Shown here: positions 21,800 through 31,936 of the stretch, piece after piece
Layout of the letters: each line of letters opens with the position of its first letter
How positions within the stretch are numbered: position 1 is the first letter of the stretch
Assembly: GCA_963580285.1 (NCBI GenBank)
Contig: OY757016.1
Location: 38,951,124 to 39,015,123 of the forward strand
Length of the DNA stretch: 64,000 bases
Source: Lucinisca nassula
Taxonomy: Eukaryota; Mollusca; Bivalvia; Lucinida; Lucinidae
Reading direction: 5' to 3'
Position numbers and translations under genes: made by a program
Notes under the pieces: model-generated
Seen by the model: only the letters and a program-made list of their open reading frames with translations
What the model was told of the DNA's origin: nothing
Database searches by the model: none

Positions 21800-22258
21800 T
21801 CGGACGTACCTACCAGAGGTACATTATGGTATGCACCCCACAGTGGCAGCTGCTGTGGGGGAGCATTTTGCATCCCACACTGTACTTTGCAGCCCACAAC
21901 GTTTGCACCCCCATAATGTTTTAGGCAGTGTCTATTTGTTTAAGTCTTACCCCTGTATATAGTAAATGTTTAGGTGTGTTGAAGTAAGCTTGGTGGGGTA
22001 CCTTTAAAGCGAGTTAAACATGCATGATTTATATTTACATTTCAAAGAAGGATCATCATTGTGGTGTTCACCCCAAAACAACTTTCGGCTGGACACTGTC
22101 CAACAATGGACGATGGGAAGCTAGTCCATATAGCTAATTTGCACTGAAAAAAAAACGTAAGCATTATGGGGTGCAGCCCTCAATGCAAAATCGCCCCACA
22201 ATGTATCTTAAATCTCTACCGACCATCCCTCTATGTACCTCTGGTAAGAGCGTCCCGA
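21800..22258. mobile_element. Possible TIR element
   Basis: GACGTACCTACCAGAGGTACAT near the left and ATGTACCTCTGGTAAGAGCG near the right are inverted. Just inside, CATTATGG..TGCACCCC and GCATTATGGGGTGCAG recur. It is non-coding. No target duplication was confirmed, so the element call is tentative. Confidence 0.35.
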
Positions 22259-22339
22259 CAATTTTATAAAACTGTCTAAAGCGCACCGATTATATTTTAT
22301 TATTAAGACACTAACCATGCATTTACTATATTTCTGTTC

Positions 22340-22410
22340 ATATATATATAGGTTATATGTGCTCGTTAGAACCGCTGAGGAGGTGCGAACGAGGAATACC
22401 CACAACGTAT
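22340..22410. repeat. Degenerate GCCTC-type palindrome
   Basis: GTGCTCGTTAGAACCGCTGAGG followed by GAATACCCACAACGTATGCC is a decayed core, with TTTACCCCTGTAAAC downstream as in family P. Confidence 0.4.
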
Positions 22411-22969
22411 GCCTAGGACCAAAAATAAGACAATTATTTTTTACCCCTGTAAACATCGATTTTTCTCTATATTGTTCGAATGAGAGTTTTATAACGTTGA
22501 ACAAGGAAATAGAGTACGGAATGAATTGAATACAATCAAAAGTTATTTATTTATTTATTTATTCATTAGCTGAAAAATTTTGTGGTGAATGAAATTAATT
22601 TTGCTTTTATATCTCAACAACTGCAGTAAATCCAAGATGACGTACATCGCAAATCAGCGAATGCGAACACGAGAGTGTAATATTGTTTTGCTCGGGGGTA
22701 ATATGAAAAATAATTGTCCATTGTGCAGTCCAATCAAAAGCCTGCATATTTCTTTGCAGTATGATAAAATGTGTGGTTTAGAGGGGCGTTCATTAGACGG
22801 ACGTGATCACGTGATGCAAGTAGCGAGCAGGAAGTTAACCCACGTACATGTATAATAGCGGGAATGTCACGAGGGTAACAAACCCATCTGGGAAAAGGTT
22901 TTCTCTCATGGTGCTAAAATGCCCTTTTTTGACTCAAATTTGTGATATTTTTCTCATACTATAGTTATT
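22411..22969. other. Unassigned stretch
   Basis: It includes a short (TTTA)n tract near 22545-22563. No gene or element is recognised. Confidence 0.3.
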
Positions 22970-23312
22970 TGTTTGTTTGATTTGAGGTTTAACGTCTCCG
23001 TCAACACTATACAGGTCACTTCAAATTTTAATCTCGAACACAATTTCTAAAGCTTAAATAAACTATGTATTTGTTTACAGCTTTTCATACAGACTGTAAA
23101 GCGCCTTCGAGCAACAGAAACTGTGTTAACGTGAGAACAAAAGCTTGTGGAATGTTCTGAAACAATTAAAAACGTCCGGTTTGATCATGTCAAATGAGTC
23201 AGGTTTCAATGACACCTCAAGCCCTGTCGCCCAATGAAACCAATAGAGTTTATAAGCATTGACGGGCCGACTCGTATCGCTTTGCCTGAGCAGACTTAGA
23301 TCCTCTAAGCGG
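22970..23312 (-). repeat. Two SINE pieces around a dispersed-repeat segment
   Basis: 22970-23019 is the 3' tail region of the CAAA-tailed SINE (TTTGAGGTTTAACGTCTCCG), and 23207-23312 is its middle (TCAAGCCCTGTCGCCCAATG). Between them lie the 23020-23115 repeat and a host segment paralogous to 19285-19735. This may be one SINE broken by insertion or rearrangement. Confidence 0.5.
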
Positions 23313-23547
23313 TTAGTCAAATACATAAATTGCATAATTGCATGCACTTTCTTAAGGATCGCATCGACGGCTTTTGACAGGTATTCACAGCATATGTTTT
23401 GAGTAAAAACTAGAAAAAAGACTGTATCTGTATATCCTTGTAAACCCCACTTTTCTCTATAAAAAGTGGTTTCATTACAGTGAATCGTCAACGTCATAAA
23501 ACACGAAGATACTCTCCCTCGGGAAAAAAGCTCCTGACGCATCACGG

Positions 23548-23852
23548 CCCCCGCCCATCGGGGCTTGGAGAAATATATGGGCTGCATGATGCTTCCACGC
23601 AGAGCTGAATCCGGCCCGCACACTAGTACTGATAAACCGCTTAGAGGATCTAAGCCTGTCCAGGAACCGTGGTGCGAGGCGGACCGTCCATGCTAATAAA
23701 CCCTATTGGTTGCATTGGGCGATAGGGCTTGAGATGTCATTTCATCTCAATGTCGGGTAAAAGTCCCACAAAATTGGAAGCAACGTCTCCAAAATGACCT
23801 TTACAGTGTTGACGGGGACGTTAAACCTCAAATCAAACAAACAAACAAAAAC
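23548..23852 (+). repeat. CAAA-tailed SINE, full-length type
   Basis: This is the best reference copy. It has a 5' hairpin CCCCCGCCCATCGGGGCTTG, then TGCATGATGCTTCCACGCAG, CCGCTTAGAGGATCTAAGCC, GGTTGCATTGGGCGATAGGG, TTGGAAGCAACGTCTCCAAA and GTTGACGGGGACGTTAAACC. The tail is CAAATCAAACAAACAAACAA. It is directly followed by family-P sequence. Confidence 0.75.
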
Positions 23853-24320
23853 ACGCCTATACAAATACATTGTCAATTTTTCAGCCAAAAAATTGACATT
23901 TAAAGATGAAAAATTGTGATTTTTTTCTTATTTCTGCTCAAAACATAGATTGTGGATACTCGATAGAACCGCCTCCGTGAGGCGGTTCTATCGAGTACCC
24001 ACAATCTATGCTTTTAAGTAGATATAAGGAAATACTGTGTACCCCTGTAAACCCCAGTTTTACTGTATAAAAGAGGGGTTCAAGGGGTCAAAGATGGACA
24101 TTTAAAGATGAAAAATTGTGATTTTTTTTCTTATTTCTGCTCAAAACATAGATTGTGGGTACTCGATAGAACCGCCTCCGTGAGGCGGTTCTATCGAGTA
24201 CCCACAATCTATGCTTTTAAGAAGATATAAGGAAATACTGTGTACCCCTGTAAACCCCAGTTTTACTGTAAAAAAGCGGGGTTCAAGGGATCAAAATCGT
24301 ATAGGCGTGATTTCGTGATG
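23850..24320. mobile_element. Family-P MITE with internal duplication of its core
   Basis: Two hairpins (near 23944-24010 and 24146-24213) of GTACTCGATAGAACCGCCTC type sit in consecutive units of about 202 bp, both preceded by GACATTTAAAGATGAAAAAT. The far end is AGGCGTGATTTCGTGATG, a good family-P TIR. The arms carry GATAG instead of the usual GTTAG on both sides, a compensated change that keeps the hairpin. Confidence 0.7.
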
Positions 24321-24533
24321 AATCCCTTGGAAACACCATTTTATACAGAGTAAAGTGGGTTTAAAATGGTTTAAATTATTTCGAACGCTTTTCTTCAGAA
24401 ACAAAGATTATGGGTTCTCTTTTGAAACGCCTTAATGAGGCGGTTCTAATGAGTACACACAGTCTTTGAAACAAACATTGTTGGTTCTCGTTTGTTCTAA
24501 CGAGAACCCACACATCTATGGTTGCACCACTTC

Positions 24534-24862
24534 TATGGGGCGCCGTTTTACTATTTAATCCGTATTTATAGATATCCATAATTATTTATGGATATCCATG
24601 AATCGAATTATGGAAATCCATAATTCGAATTATAGATATCCATAAATCGAATTATGGATATCCATAAATCGATCTGAATTAATGATATCCATTAATCGAA
24701 TTATGGATATCCATAATTCGATTTATGGATAACCATTATTCGAATTATGGATATCCATTATTCGACTGATTTATGGATATCCATAAATCGAATTATGGAT
24801 ATCCATAATTCGATTTATGGATATCTATAAATACGGATTAAATAGTTAAACGGCGCCCCATA
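24534..24862. mobile_element. Self-complementary TIR element built from ATGGATATCCAT units
   Basis: It has TIRs of about 47 bp with one mismatch, beginning TATGGGGCGCCGTTTTACTA, and a 6-bp direct repeat CACTTC at 24528-24533 and 24863-24868. The interior is about a dozen permutations of TTATGGATATCCATAATTCG / AATCGAATTATGGATATCC, each itself palindromic. It has no coding potential. The whole 329 bp can fold on itself in several registers. Confidence 0.8.
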
Positions 24863-24899
24863 CACTTCAACTTGTTCATTAGAAAACGTCATTTATGGA

Positions 24900-25190
24900 A
24901 TAATTTTATCACGATAACACACTTGTACGACATAGTGCATTTTTTTCACATCTCCAAAATGGCTACTTTTGTGATGCCAATCCATGATATTTTTCTCTTT
25001 TATACTGCAAACATAGGTTGTGGGTGTTCGTTAGAAACGCCTCAATGAGGCGGTTCTAACGAGTACCCAAAACCCGTCTTGGAGCAGAAATAAGAAAAAT
25101 AATGTATACCCCCTAAACCACAGTTTTTCTCTATACAAAGTGAGGTGTAAGCGGCTGTTTATTTCACGGACTTGTTCACGTGGTGATCGT
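24900..25190. mobile_element. Palindromic MITE related to family P
   Basis: ACACACTTGTACGACATAGT, CATCTCCAAAATGGCTACTT, the hairpin at about 25010-25075 (GTTCGTTAGAAACGCCTCAA), GTCTTGGAGCAGAAATAAGA and CACGGACTTGTTCACGTGGT. Parts of the same sequence flank the array element at 7356-8510. Confidence 0.55.
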
Positions 25191-26060
25191 GTCATTTGGA
25201 TCAGGTATCCACTTACGAAGACTACTTCATGTGTACTTTTTGGTTTGGTCGCCATGAGGCGGACAAACCGGGTATAATGACCAGATTGTAACTGTTCCAT
25301 GGAGGGGCACGTGACGCGATCAACCAATCAGCTTTAACGATGATGCAATACTATACTGCAATTACAGGAAACAGTCTGTCTGAATAGCGAAACAGACCTA
25401 AAAGCAAGCGTTTCAACTCCAACAATAAAATATCTTAAGGGAAATGGATACACCTGGCAGGTGTGGCAGTTAGTCTACCATTGTTACCGTATTTCGAAAC
25501 ACACCTATTCAAATACATTGTCATTTTTTGGGTGTTCGAATTATTAGAAAATATCAGATTGGAAATTTATCAGTGTTAGAACTGTTTGATCTGAAAGAAT
25601 TCCATGCATTGGATCAGGCTGTGTTCAATATTTTATACAACTACGTTTTTTCCCGTGGCCCTGTCAATCCGCACGTGATTAGAAGTTATAAATATCACTT
25701 ATGCAGTGCTGAACCGTTTGATCTATAAATAAGTCAGTGTGTGCAGGGGGGGGTCTTTGAATGCGATACACATTGTCATTAATGACATTTACACCCCTTG
25801 AACTGTCACTATATTCCCTTTAAAATGGGCGAGTCAATTTGTGATCTCAGGAATAACAGAAATTGATTTGTTTAGAGCAAATTCTTTTCTTAAGAGTAGC
25901 CCATATCTGTGAAAAAGAGGATTTTTCAAAGAATTTCCTTTTAGTCTGTAAATTTTTTTTTTGTTCCGGCTACACCGCAGCAGACAAGTCCAGCTACATG
26001 TATATATGGGATGTGATGTTGAAACCCGCACGTGCAGCTGTTCAGTGGAGCTAGGCGCAT
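25191..26060. other. Unassigned stretch
   Basis: A family-P end fragment (CGAAACACACCTATTCAAAT) lies near 25497. No other repeat or gene is recognised, and reading frames of 65-98 codons show no domain. Confidence 0.3.
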
Positions 26061-26069
26061 AGATACTTC

Positions 26070-26101
26070 ACCCCCCCCCCCCACCCCCCCCCCCCCCCCC
26101 A
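26070..26101. repeat. C-rich low-complexity tract
   Basis: Long C runs broken by single A residues. Assembly accuracy here may be low. Confidence 0.7.
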
Positions 26102-26109
26102 CCGATATT

Positions 26110-27870
26110 GTTTAAGCGCATAGTGAAGCCTCAGGCGAGACTGCGCAGCCTTGTTTGTGTGTTCACTGATTACTAATAAGCAGTCGTAAATCAGCGTAAG
26201 CCGCGGGCATGTAGCAATTCAATGCCATCGAAGTAGTCCGGTGAAGACTGATTAGACTGTGCGGATGCAAAACCATCATGTTATTTAGATAGGGCAAGTA
26301 ACAAAAAAAGAAAATGCGGACATCATACACAAATTTAATATTTGCATGTGTGATCTTCACTTTATGCGCGATGAAACATTTCAAACCTCTTGAACATTGA
26401 AGACACAATCCCGATTGCACAACTGCGCAGACTTATCAGTCTTTTCTGTACGCACATGCGCAATAAGTATTTTACTCGAGCTAGGAGAACTGAACAGACT
26501 GATCCTTGCACTTGGTAGCTTAGGATGTGTTTGTAACGTCGCAAGCAGATTTGGTCGGTTAAATGTACACGCCGTCGTTTTAAGCCGGCGCACGGCGAAA
26601 AAAAAGTTTTAAACGAAGGACCAGATTAGCCTGCGCCTCTAGCCAATGTGGGCATAGTTTTCACCTGTTGTTCTTTGATTAGCACAGAGGCCATGGTAGG
26701 CACATACGATCAACGAAGACTGTTCAGACTGCATGCCTGTGCAGGCTGACCTGAGTCTTCCCCCCCACCACCCCCAACGAATATGACTTATTTTCTTAAT
26801 CATGTTCCCCGAAATTACTTCCAATAAAACCTTGTCACCGTGAAATAAATGGGCATCTTCACTTGCTCCTCAGAAAACCAAGGTAGCCCAACGGGTAACC
26901 TGAATTAAACTACCTTTTTGCATGCAACAACCATGAATTTCACTCGCACGTGCTAAAAGACGTTCGGCGGAAAAAGGCAGGAAACTCTCAATTAATATTA
27001 AAGGGGCGCTTCTGCTATTTGCATTGAATGAATGCCACAGCACATGAAAAAAGGGTAACACTGTCACACAAATAATAATGAAAGCTGAAGCTACGCTCCA
27101 AAGAGTCCGAGAGCAAAGCGAAAACACTTGCATATGCATGGTGATCCAAGCCTTTGTAGGCCACAATGCTACATCACCGACTAGGATCAGCCTGCACACC
27201 AGTCTTTACTGAACCCTTAAATCTTACGAAGTCACAAGTCTAAGTGAAACCCTTTGCCTTGCATACCGGTAGTGGGTGCGTATGTTCAGTGTTTGCAGGT
27301 CGTTGAGATACCAGCGAAGACACATCTTAGCGTACTCATTCATGCAATCCGATTAGAGTCTTCGCTGATCGCATGAGCCTGATGCAGACGATGGGATTTT
27401 CACAACATAAATAAGCGAAACTCCTGTGGCTCATCAAGGTTGATCTAAGCACTTGCATCCTGCGTTTCTCGCAGTCTAATCAGTATTCGGTGATGGTATG
27501 AACCTTCCATTACCACAGGGCTATCCAAAGTGAGAGAAGCGAAACCCATTTGCCTTACAGAGTTCATGTTAATCCGAGTCTTTGGTAGTCGCACACATTT
27601 CATGCTAAGTTTTTTTTTTTTCGTGCGCTAGCTCATATACGACCAGTACGATGTTGTAATGATAAACCCAGGAACGATCCGAAATGCTTGTTGTGGATAC
27701 ATTTTTCGGCATTTATTTTGTGTGTTCGAAGTATTAAAAATTCTGATTTCTGAAACATTTGGGAGTTCGAATTAAATGAGAAAGTTTTCAGCCACAAATT
27801 CGAAATAATTTTGGGTGTTCGAACTGCTAGGGTGTTCCAATTAATTGGTCACCTACCGTTTTTAACTTCA
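26110..27870. other. Unassigned stretch
   Basis: The longest part of the window with no repeat match to the rest of it. Several overlapping frames (60-109 codons, both strands) exist, but none has a recognisable domain or a consistent exon pattern. TGCGCAG/CAGGCTGA-type motifs recur loosely. Host intergenic or intronic sequence is the simplest view. Confidence 0.3.
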
Positions 27871-27873
27871 CTA

Positions 27874-28166
27874 CAACTTGTGTGTGGGAATGTGTGGCGG
27901 CGGTAAAACGTCTCCCTGCCCTACATCATAGTGTAGATTATATTTTCTTGTCCTTTGGGATCATTGATTCCATTCTGGAATTTGGAAAATATCTTAGGGT
28001 CACTGATGAGGCCTAATTGTCCGAAACTAGCTAGTCTGGCTGGCCCAGAAAACATGTGCACACCATATTTTTCAGTTCTGTGGAGTATTCTTTGCTTCCA
28101 AAGGATAACCTTTTTATAGAACATATTAAAGGGGATCACAATTCTATAGGCATGATTTCGTTATGG
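27874..28166. repeat. Dispersed repeat with family-P-like end, at the duplication breakpoint
   Basis: Collinear with 1576-1890 (TTTTCTTGTCCTTTGGGATC, GGGTCACTGATGAGGCCTAA, TCCAAAGGATAACC). Its right end CTATAGGCATGATTTCGTTATG is a diverged family-P TIR. The 13.4-kb duplication begins at 28160, inside the last few bases of this end. Confidence 0.6.
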
Positions 28167-28234
28167 AAATACAACTTTAAGGACCCTATGGTTGCTACTC
28201 TGTTGGCTCTGTCCAACTGAAAAAGGGGTCTACT

Positions 28235-28345
28235 CTAAAAGGAGAAGAATTTGCTTCTCAATGGGTCTACTCTAAAAGGGAAGAATTTGCTCCCCAGGAG
28301 CAAATTCTTTCCTTTAAGAGTATACCCCTTAGACATATCCAAAGA
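28235..28345. repeat. Inverted-repeat segment
   Basis: GGTCTACTCTAAAAGGGAAGAA / AGAATTTGCTCCCCAGG and GGAGCAAATTCTTTCCTTTA pair around a CCTGGGGAGC-like centre, with the first arm partly repeated. The short minus-strand frames here reflect this structure. Also present at 41649-41759. Confidence 0.5.
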
Positions 28346-28477
28346 GAAACTACTTTTGCAGGAGTAGCAGTCATTTTCGCAAATTTTACGTCTTGCAATG
28401 CCATTATGGAGTATGTCCATGGGGCCATGGAAACGAAAAACAACAGAAAATAACTACTACTACTCACAAAGTGTGGC

Positions 28478-28800
28478 TGGCTGTGGTAGCTCAGTCGGAT
28501 GCAGTCTGACTGGCGATAAGGAAGACTCGGGTTCGATACCTACTGGGGTCGCCAACATTCTTTTGTGGAGATTATGAAATTTTTTTTTCTATGGTCATTC
28601 TCTCCCTTCCGCTGATTCAGGAAGGGCAGGGGTCAGTTTTTGGCGACATAATGTGCATTGAACTGGTAAACCGCTTACGAATAAGCCTGCTCAGGAAAAG
28701 CTTGGATAGGTACACTGACAGGCTCAAACATGACCCAAATCAGTGTTGACTGGGCCGTTAAATACAAATAAACAAAACTTGCAAAGTTTACTTAACACAG
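28478..28800 (+). repeat. tRNA-derived SINE with exact A and B boxes
   Basis: The head GGCTGTGGTAGCTCAGTCGG contains a consensus A box (TAGCTCAGTCGG), and GGGTTCGATACCTACTGG contains a consensus B box (GGTTCGATACC). The acceptor stem does not close properly, so it is not a tRNA gene. The body carries GGTAAACCGCTTACGAATAA and CCTGCTCAGGAAAAGC. The 3' end is GTTGACTGGGCCGTTAAATA plus CAAATAAACAAA, echoing the CAAA-tailed SINE. Duplicate at 41892-42214. Confidence 0.75.
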
Positions 28801-28863
28801 ATAGGAACAGATTTATATATTCTGAACATCTTTCGGTACGCTGGTAGCTCTAATGTTGGAAAG

Positions 28864-29160
28864 TTTGTTTGCTTGTTTGTTTGATTTGAGGTTTAGCGTC
28901 CCCGTCAACACTGTAAAGGTCATTTTGGAGACGTTGCTTCCAATTTTGTGGGACTTTTACCCGACATCGAGATGAAATGATATCTCAAGCCCTGTCGCCC
29001 AATGAAACCAATAGGGTTTATTAGCATGGACGGTCCGCCTCGCACCGCGGTTCCTGGACAGGCTTAGATCCTCCAAGCGGTTTACCAGTACTAGTGTGCG
29101 GGCCTGATTCAACTCTGCGTGGAAGCATCGTGCAGCCCATATATTTCTTGAAGCCCCTAT
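28864..29160 (-). repeat. CAAA-tailed SINE copy
   Basis: Near full length on the minus strand, with the 5' hairpin partly lost (GCAGCCCATATATTTCTTGA then AGCCCCTATGG on the plus strand). Duplicate at 42278-42574. Confidence 0.7.
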
Positions 29161-29214
29161 GGTAAAGACAGAGAACGTTATTTTTCCTCATTTATAAAGA
29201 TCGCTGGGTGTAAT

Positions 29215-29445
29215 GGGCCTCCGTGGCCTAGTGGATAAGAGTGCTGACTCTTAATCATTAGGTCTCTCAACGGTGTATGTTTGAGCATGGCTCAGGTCAC
29301 ATACTATATGATGAGAAATTCTGCAACGGAAGGTCAGGAGGTTTTTCATCGGGTTCTCTAGTTTTTACTCACCTCCGATTAACGATCGGCTTGATGTGAG
29401 TGAAATAATCTTGAAAGTCGTAAAACCAAACATAAAAAAGATTGC
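29215..29445 (+). repeat. tRNA-Lys-like SINE
   Basis: The head GCCTCCGTGGCCTAGTGGAT has an A box (TGGCCTAGTGG), and the anticodon-loop-like CTCTTAA gives CTT, as in tRNA-Lys. The B box is decayed (GTTTGAGCA). The body includes CACCTCCGATTAACGATCGG and GTGAGTGAAATAATCTTGAA, and the end is AGTCGTAAAACCAAACATAA. Duplicate at 42629-42859. Confidence 0.65.
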
Positions 29446-29985
29446 TGGGTGTGTAAAAACATTTTCAAGTCTTTGCTACTAGAATTAACGTCAGTGCCAA
29501 AGTCGAAGGTTCTAACTCTTCCAAATATATAAAATATTTAGGGAGCGAAACAAAGTCATAACGTTGATGAGTCGCTGTTTATTGTTCTTGAGCCCAGCAC
29601 AGATAGCAATAGTTTCTTTTTAAAAACTTCATGACTACTAAGTGACCTGCCACCAGTTACAGACTGAGTTGTTAAAAGACTTTTTGGCGCATTCGATTGG
29701 AGCTATTGTATCTGATAAGCCAAAAGTGGTGGTCTTTATTTCTACTCAATACTTGACGTTTTACTAATCACTTTTACAATTAAATTGTGATCCAGAAAGA
29801 TACACAAAAGGATAGCAAATTTCAGGTTTTTGCGGAGGTACCGCTGAAAGAAACTGCCGAGGTTTAAGATACAGTCTGATTCGCAACACTTTGTCTGGGA
29901 AGGCTTAGATCTTCCTAGGCGGTTCAGCATTACTTCAAAGTTCGGTCGGTTTCAGCTCATGCAGTCCAATATATTGCCCCAAGGT
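29446..29985. other. Unassigned stretch
   Basis: No gene. A piece resembling the CAAA-tailed SINE in minus sense (GGGAAGGCTTAGATCTTCC ... GGTCGGTTTCAGCTC) lies at 29890-29965, just before an oppositely oriented copy. Duplicated at +13,414. Confidence 0.35.
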
Positions 29986-29989
29986 CTGA

Positions 29990-30290
29990 TCGGCCCCCGT
30001 CCATCGGGGATTGAAGAAATGGATTGGGCTGCATGATGCTTCCACGCAGAGCTGATACCGGCCGCACATGAGTAGTGTTAAATCGCCTAGAAAGTCTAAG
30101 CCTGCCCATGAAAAGTGGCTCGAGTCGGACCGTTCATGCATTTCAACCATTTAGTTTCATTGGGTGACAGGGCTTGAGAAGGAGTTTTATCTGCCCGTTT
30201 TATCTCAGTACTGAGTAAAAGTCCCACAGCATTGGAAGCAATGTCTCAAAAAAGACTCATACAGTGTTAAGAGGGACGTTAACAACAAAT
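29990..30290 (+). repeat. CAAA-tailed SINE copy
   Basis: Starts GGCCCCCGTCCATCGGGGAT and ends GAGGGACGTTAACAACAAAT. It is diverged from the others, with an extra TTTTATCTGCCCG inside. Duplicate at 43404-43704. Confidence 0.65.
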
Positions 30291-30928
30291 GAAATAGATA
30301 ACCAAGGCCGTATAGAAGGCCTGATGACTTAGGAAAAATCTTTTCATATGCCCGTTTGAAAAAACAATAAAAAAAAAAACCGTCGTATTAAGTTACGGGG
30401 TTGGTGTCTGTCCGTCCGTTCGTAAACTTTTTTTTCGTTGCCGTATAAATCCTACTATACAGTTTTCATCCGATCAAGCCTAAAATGTGTATGTAGTAAG
30501 GCTAAGATGCCACCAAATATTAATAGAGTTATGACCCTTTGAAAAATCCGGTTAACATTTTCGTTTGGTTAAGTTTTGTGCTATACATGTGCAAACCATA
30601 TGTAAGTTACATTTAGTTTATACTTGTCATGGCGTTAAAACAATTTACCACAGAATACTCATCACTACCTACTCTTCCTGATACCAAGGTCACAGACTTC
30701 GAAATTTTATATACACGTTTTGTATTTAAGTTTATTTTTTGTATTCAAAAAATGCATTATGTGGGATAATGATATCAGCTGGCTCAAATCACAATGTAGA
30801 CTGACAAGACCAAACCTATTGGATGCTTTTTGAAAGCAGCCAACTTGTTTCTCTACTGAGACATCTGAAAATGAAGTCTCCAGAGAGTGGAAACTATTGA
30901 CGAAACGAGACATAGAGGATCTTACATG
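30291..30928. other. Unassigned stretch
   Basis: Contains GGTGTCTGTCCGTCCGTTCG (a remnant of array-type elements) and nothing else recognised. Confidence 0.3.
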
Positions 30929-30929
30929 A

Positions 30930-31078
30930 CCCAGCAGGCACATGACGTAATTGTGACGTCACATCAACGTCGGTACAACGTCATGGCGTTTATGCAAAGT
31001 CACATCGACGTCGGTGGAACGTCATGACGTTGCACCGACGTTGTCTTGACGTTGCCATAGCGACGTGTGCCTGTTGGG
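30930..31078. mobile_element. Short MITE rich in ACGTCGGT/TGACGT motifs
   Basis: The ends CCCAGCAGGCACATGACGT and ACGTGTGCCTGTTGGG are inverted. Inside, GTGACGTCACATCAACGTCG, GTACAACGTCATGGCG, CACATCGACGTCGGTGG and CACCGACGTTGTC make dense ACGTC repeats in both orientations. It is non-coding. A target duplication was not evident. Duplicate at 44344-44492. Confidence 0.6.
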
Positions 31079-31085
31079 GAGTGTT

Positions 31086-31196
31086 CATGTATTATTGAAT
31101 TTATTAAACGAGTTGAGGAAAAGGGATAAAATGCGAGGCTTTGCCGAGCATTTTATCCCTTTTCCTCAACGAGATTAATAAATTCAATAATACATG
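31086..31196. repeat. 111-bp near-perfect palindrome
   Basis: The arms CATGTATTATTGAATTTATT...GGAAAAGGGATAAAATGC and GCATTTTATCCCTTTTCCTC...AATAATACATG surround GAGGCTTTGCCGA. Duplicate at 44500-44610. Confidence 0.75.
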
Positions 31197-31677
31197 GGCA
31201 CGAATGGAATATTCTATTTATCATATGACATTAAAACGCATTTATTCAAAATTGTTTTATGAAAAATGTCAATAATCTCGTCGTTAAGGACGTCGTACAT
31301 ATAACATTACGGGACGTATCTTGCTAATTTGCATATTTAATCCACTAGTGGATTATCGAATTTATTACATGGCGTTATAACACTCTCAGACGCGACGTCA
31401 TATGATAAAAAAGGGTCTCTTATCCGAAGGTGTCTCAATCTCCCTTAAGTTGACAGACAATCAAACTTAACGCTTCAGTTGCCCGGATGTAACTTCTCCT
31501 ATAACTGTCAATAACAAGTCATTTCAATTTCATTCCCGATATGTTTTTGTTTGGGGAACCTTGAGCGGTTCGAGGTGAGTTGCAGTTGACGTAAAAATTT
31601 AATAATAGAAAATGCACACTTTAATAGATTTAAACACAAAAATCTTAATTCTTGCTAAGATACGTTCGTGAAACAAC
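31197..31677. other. Unassigned stretch
   Basis: AT-rich, with CATGGCGTTATAACACTC and GACGCGACGTCATATGAT. No gene or defined element. ATTTGCATATTTAATCCACTAGTGGATTA is split by a small palindrome (TCCACTAGTGGA). Duplicated at +13,414. Confidence 0.3.
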
Positions 31678-31888
31678 TTAACCTTTAGCCTGCTGTTGGC
31701 GACAAACCCTATATTTGCAAACAGTGTAGATCCAGATCAGATGGCTTCTGAAGAAGCCATCTGATCAGGATCTACACTTTGACATTCAGTTTATGAATAT
31801 GTAGAAATAAAAAGCATCAAGTAATCTGATTGGTTCAAAGTCAGAAATGGGTGTGGCTTAATGGAATATTCAGCAGGTTAAAGGTTAA
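31678..31888. mobile_element. TTAA-flanked palindromic MITE, left of an inverted pair
   Basis: Begins TTAACCTTTAGCCTGCTG and ends CAGGTTAAAGGTTAA. The core (about 31717-31783) has AGATCCAGATCAGATGGCTT and its complement. The distal part CAAGTAATCTGATTGGTTCA and GGGTGTGGCTTAATGGAAT appears inverted in the next element. Duplicate at 45092-45302. Confidence 0.65.
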
Positions 31889-31936
31889 GAAACGATTTTT
31901 GAATATTTCCTTAGTTTTCTCTACTCCAGTCAATAC

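Noticed and set aside
26110..27560. Possible exons in the repeat-poor stretch
   Set aside because: Several overlapping frames on both strands of similar length, none with a domain or convincing splice-site pairing. RNA-seq or a protein search would be decisive.
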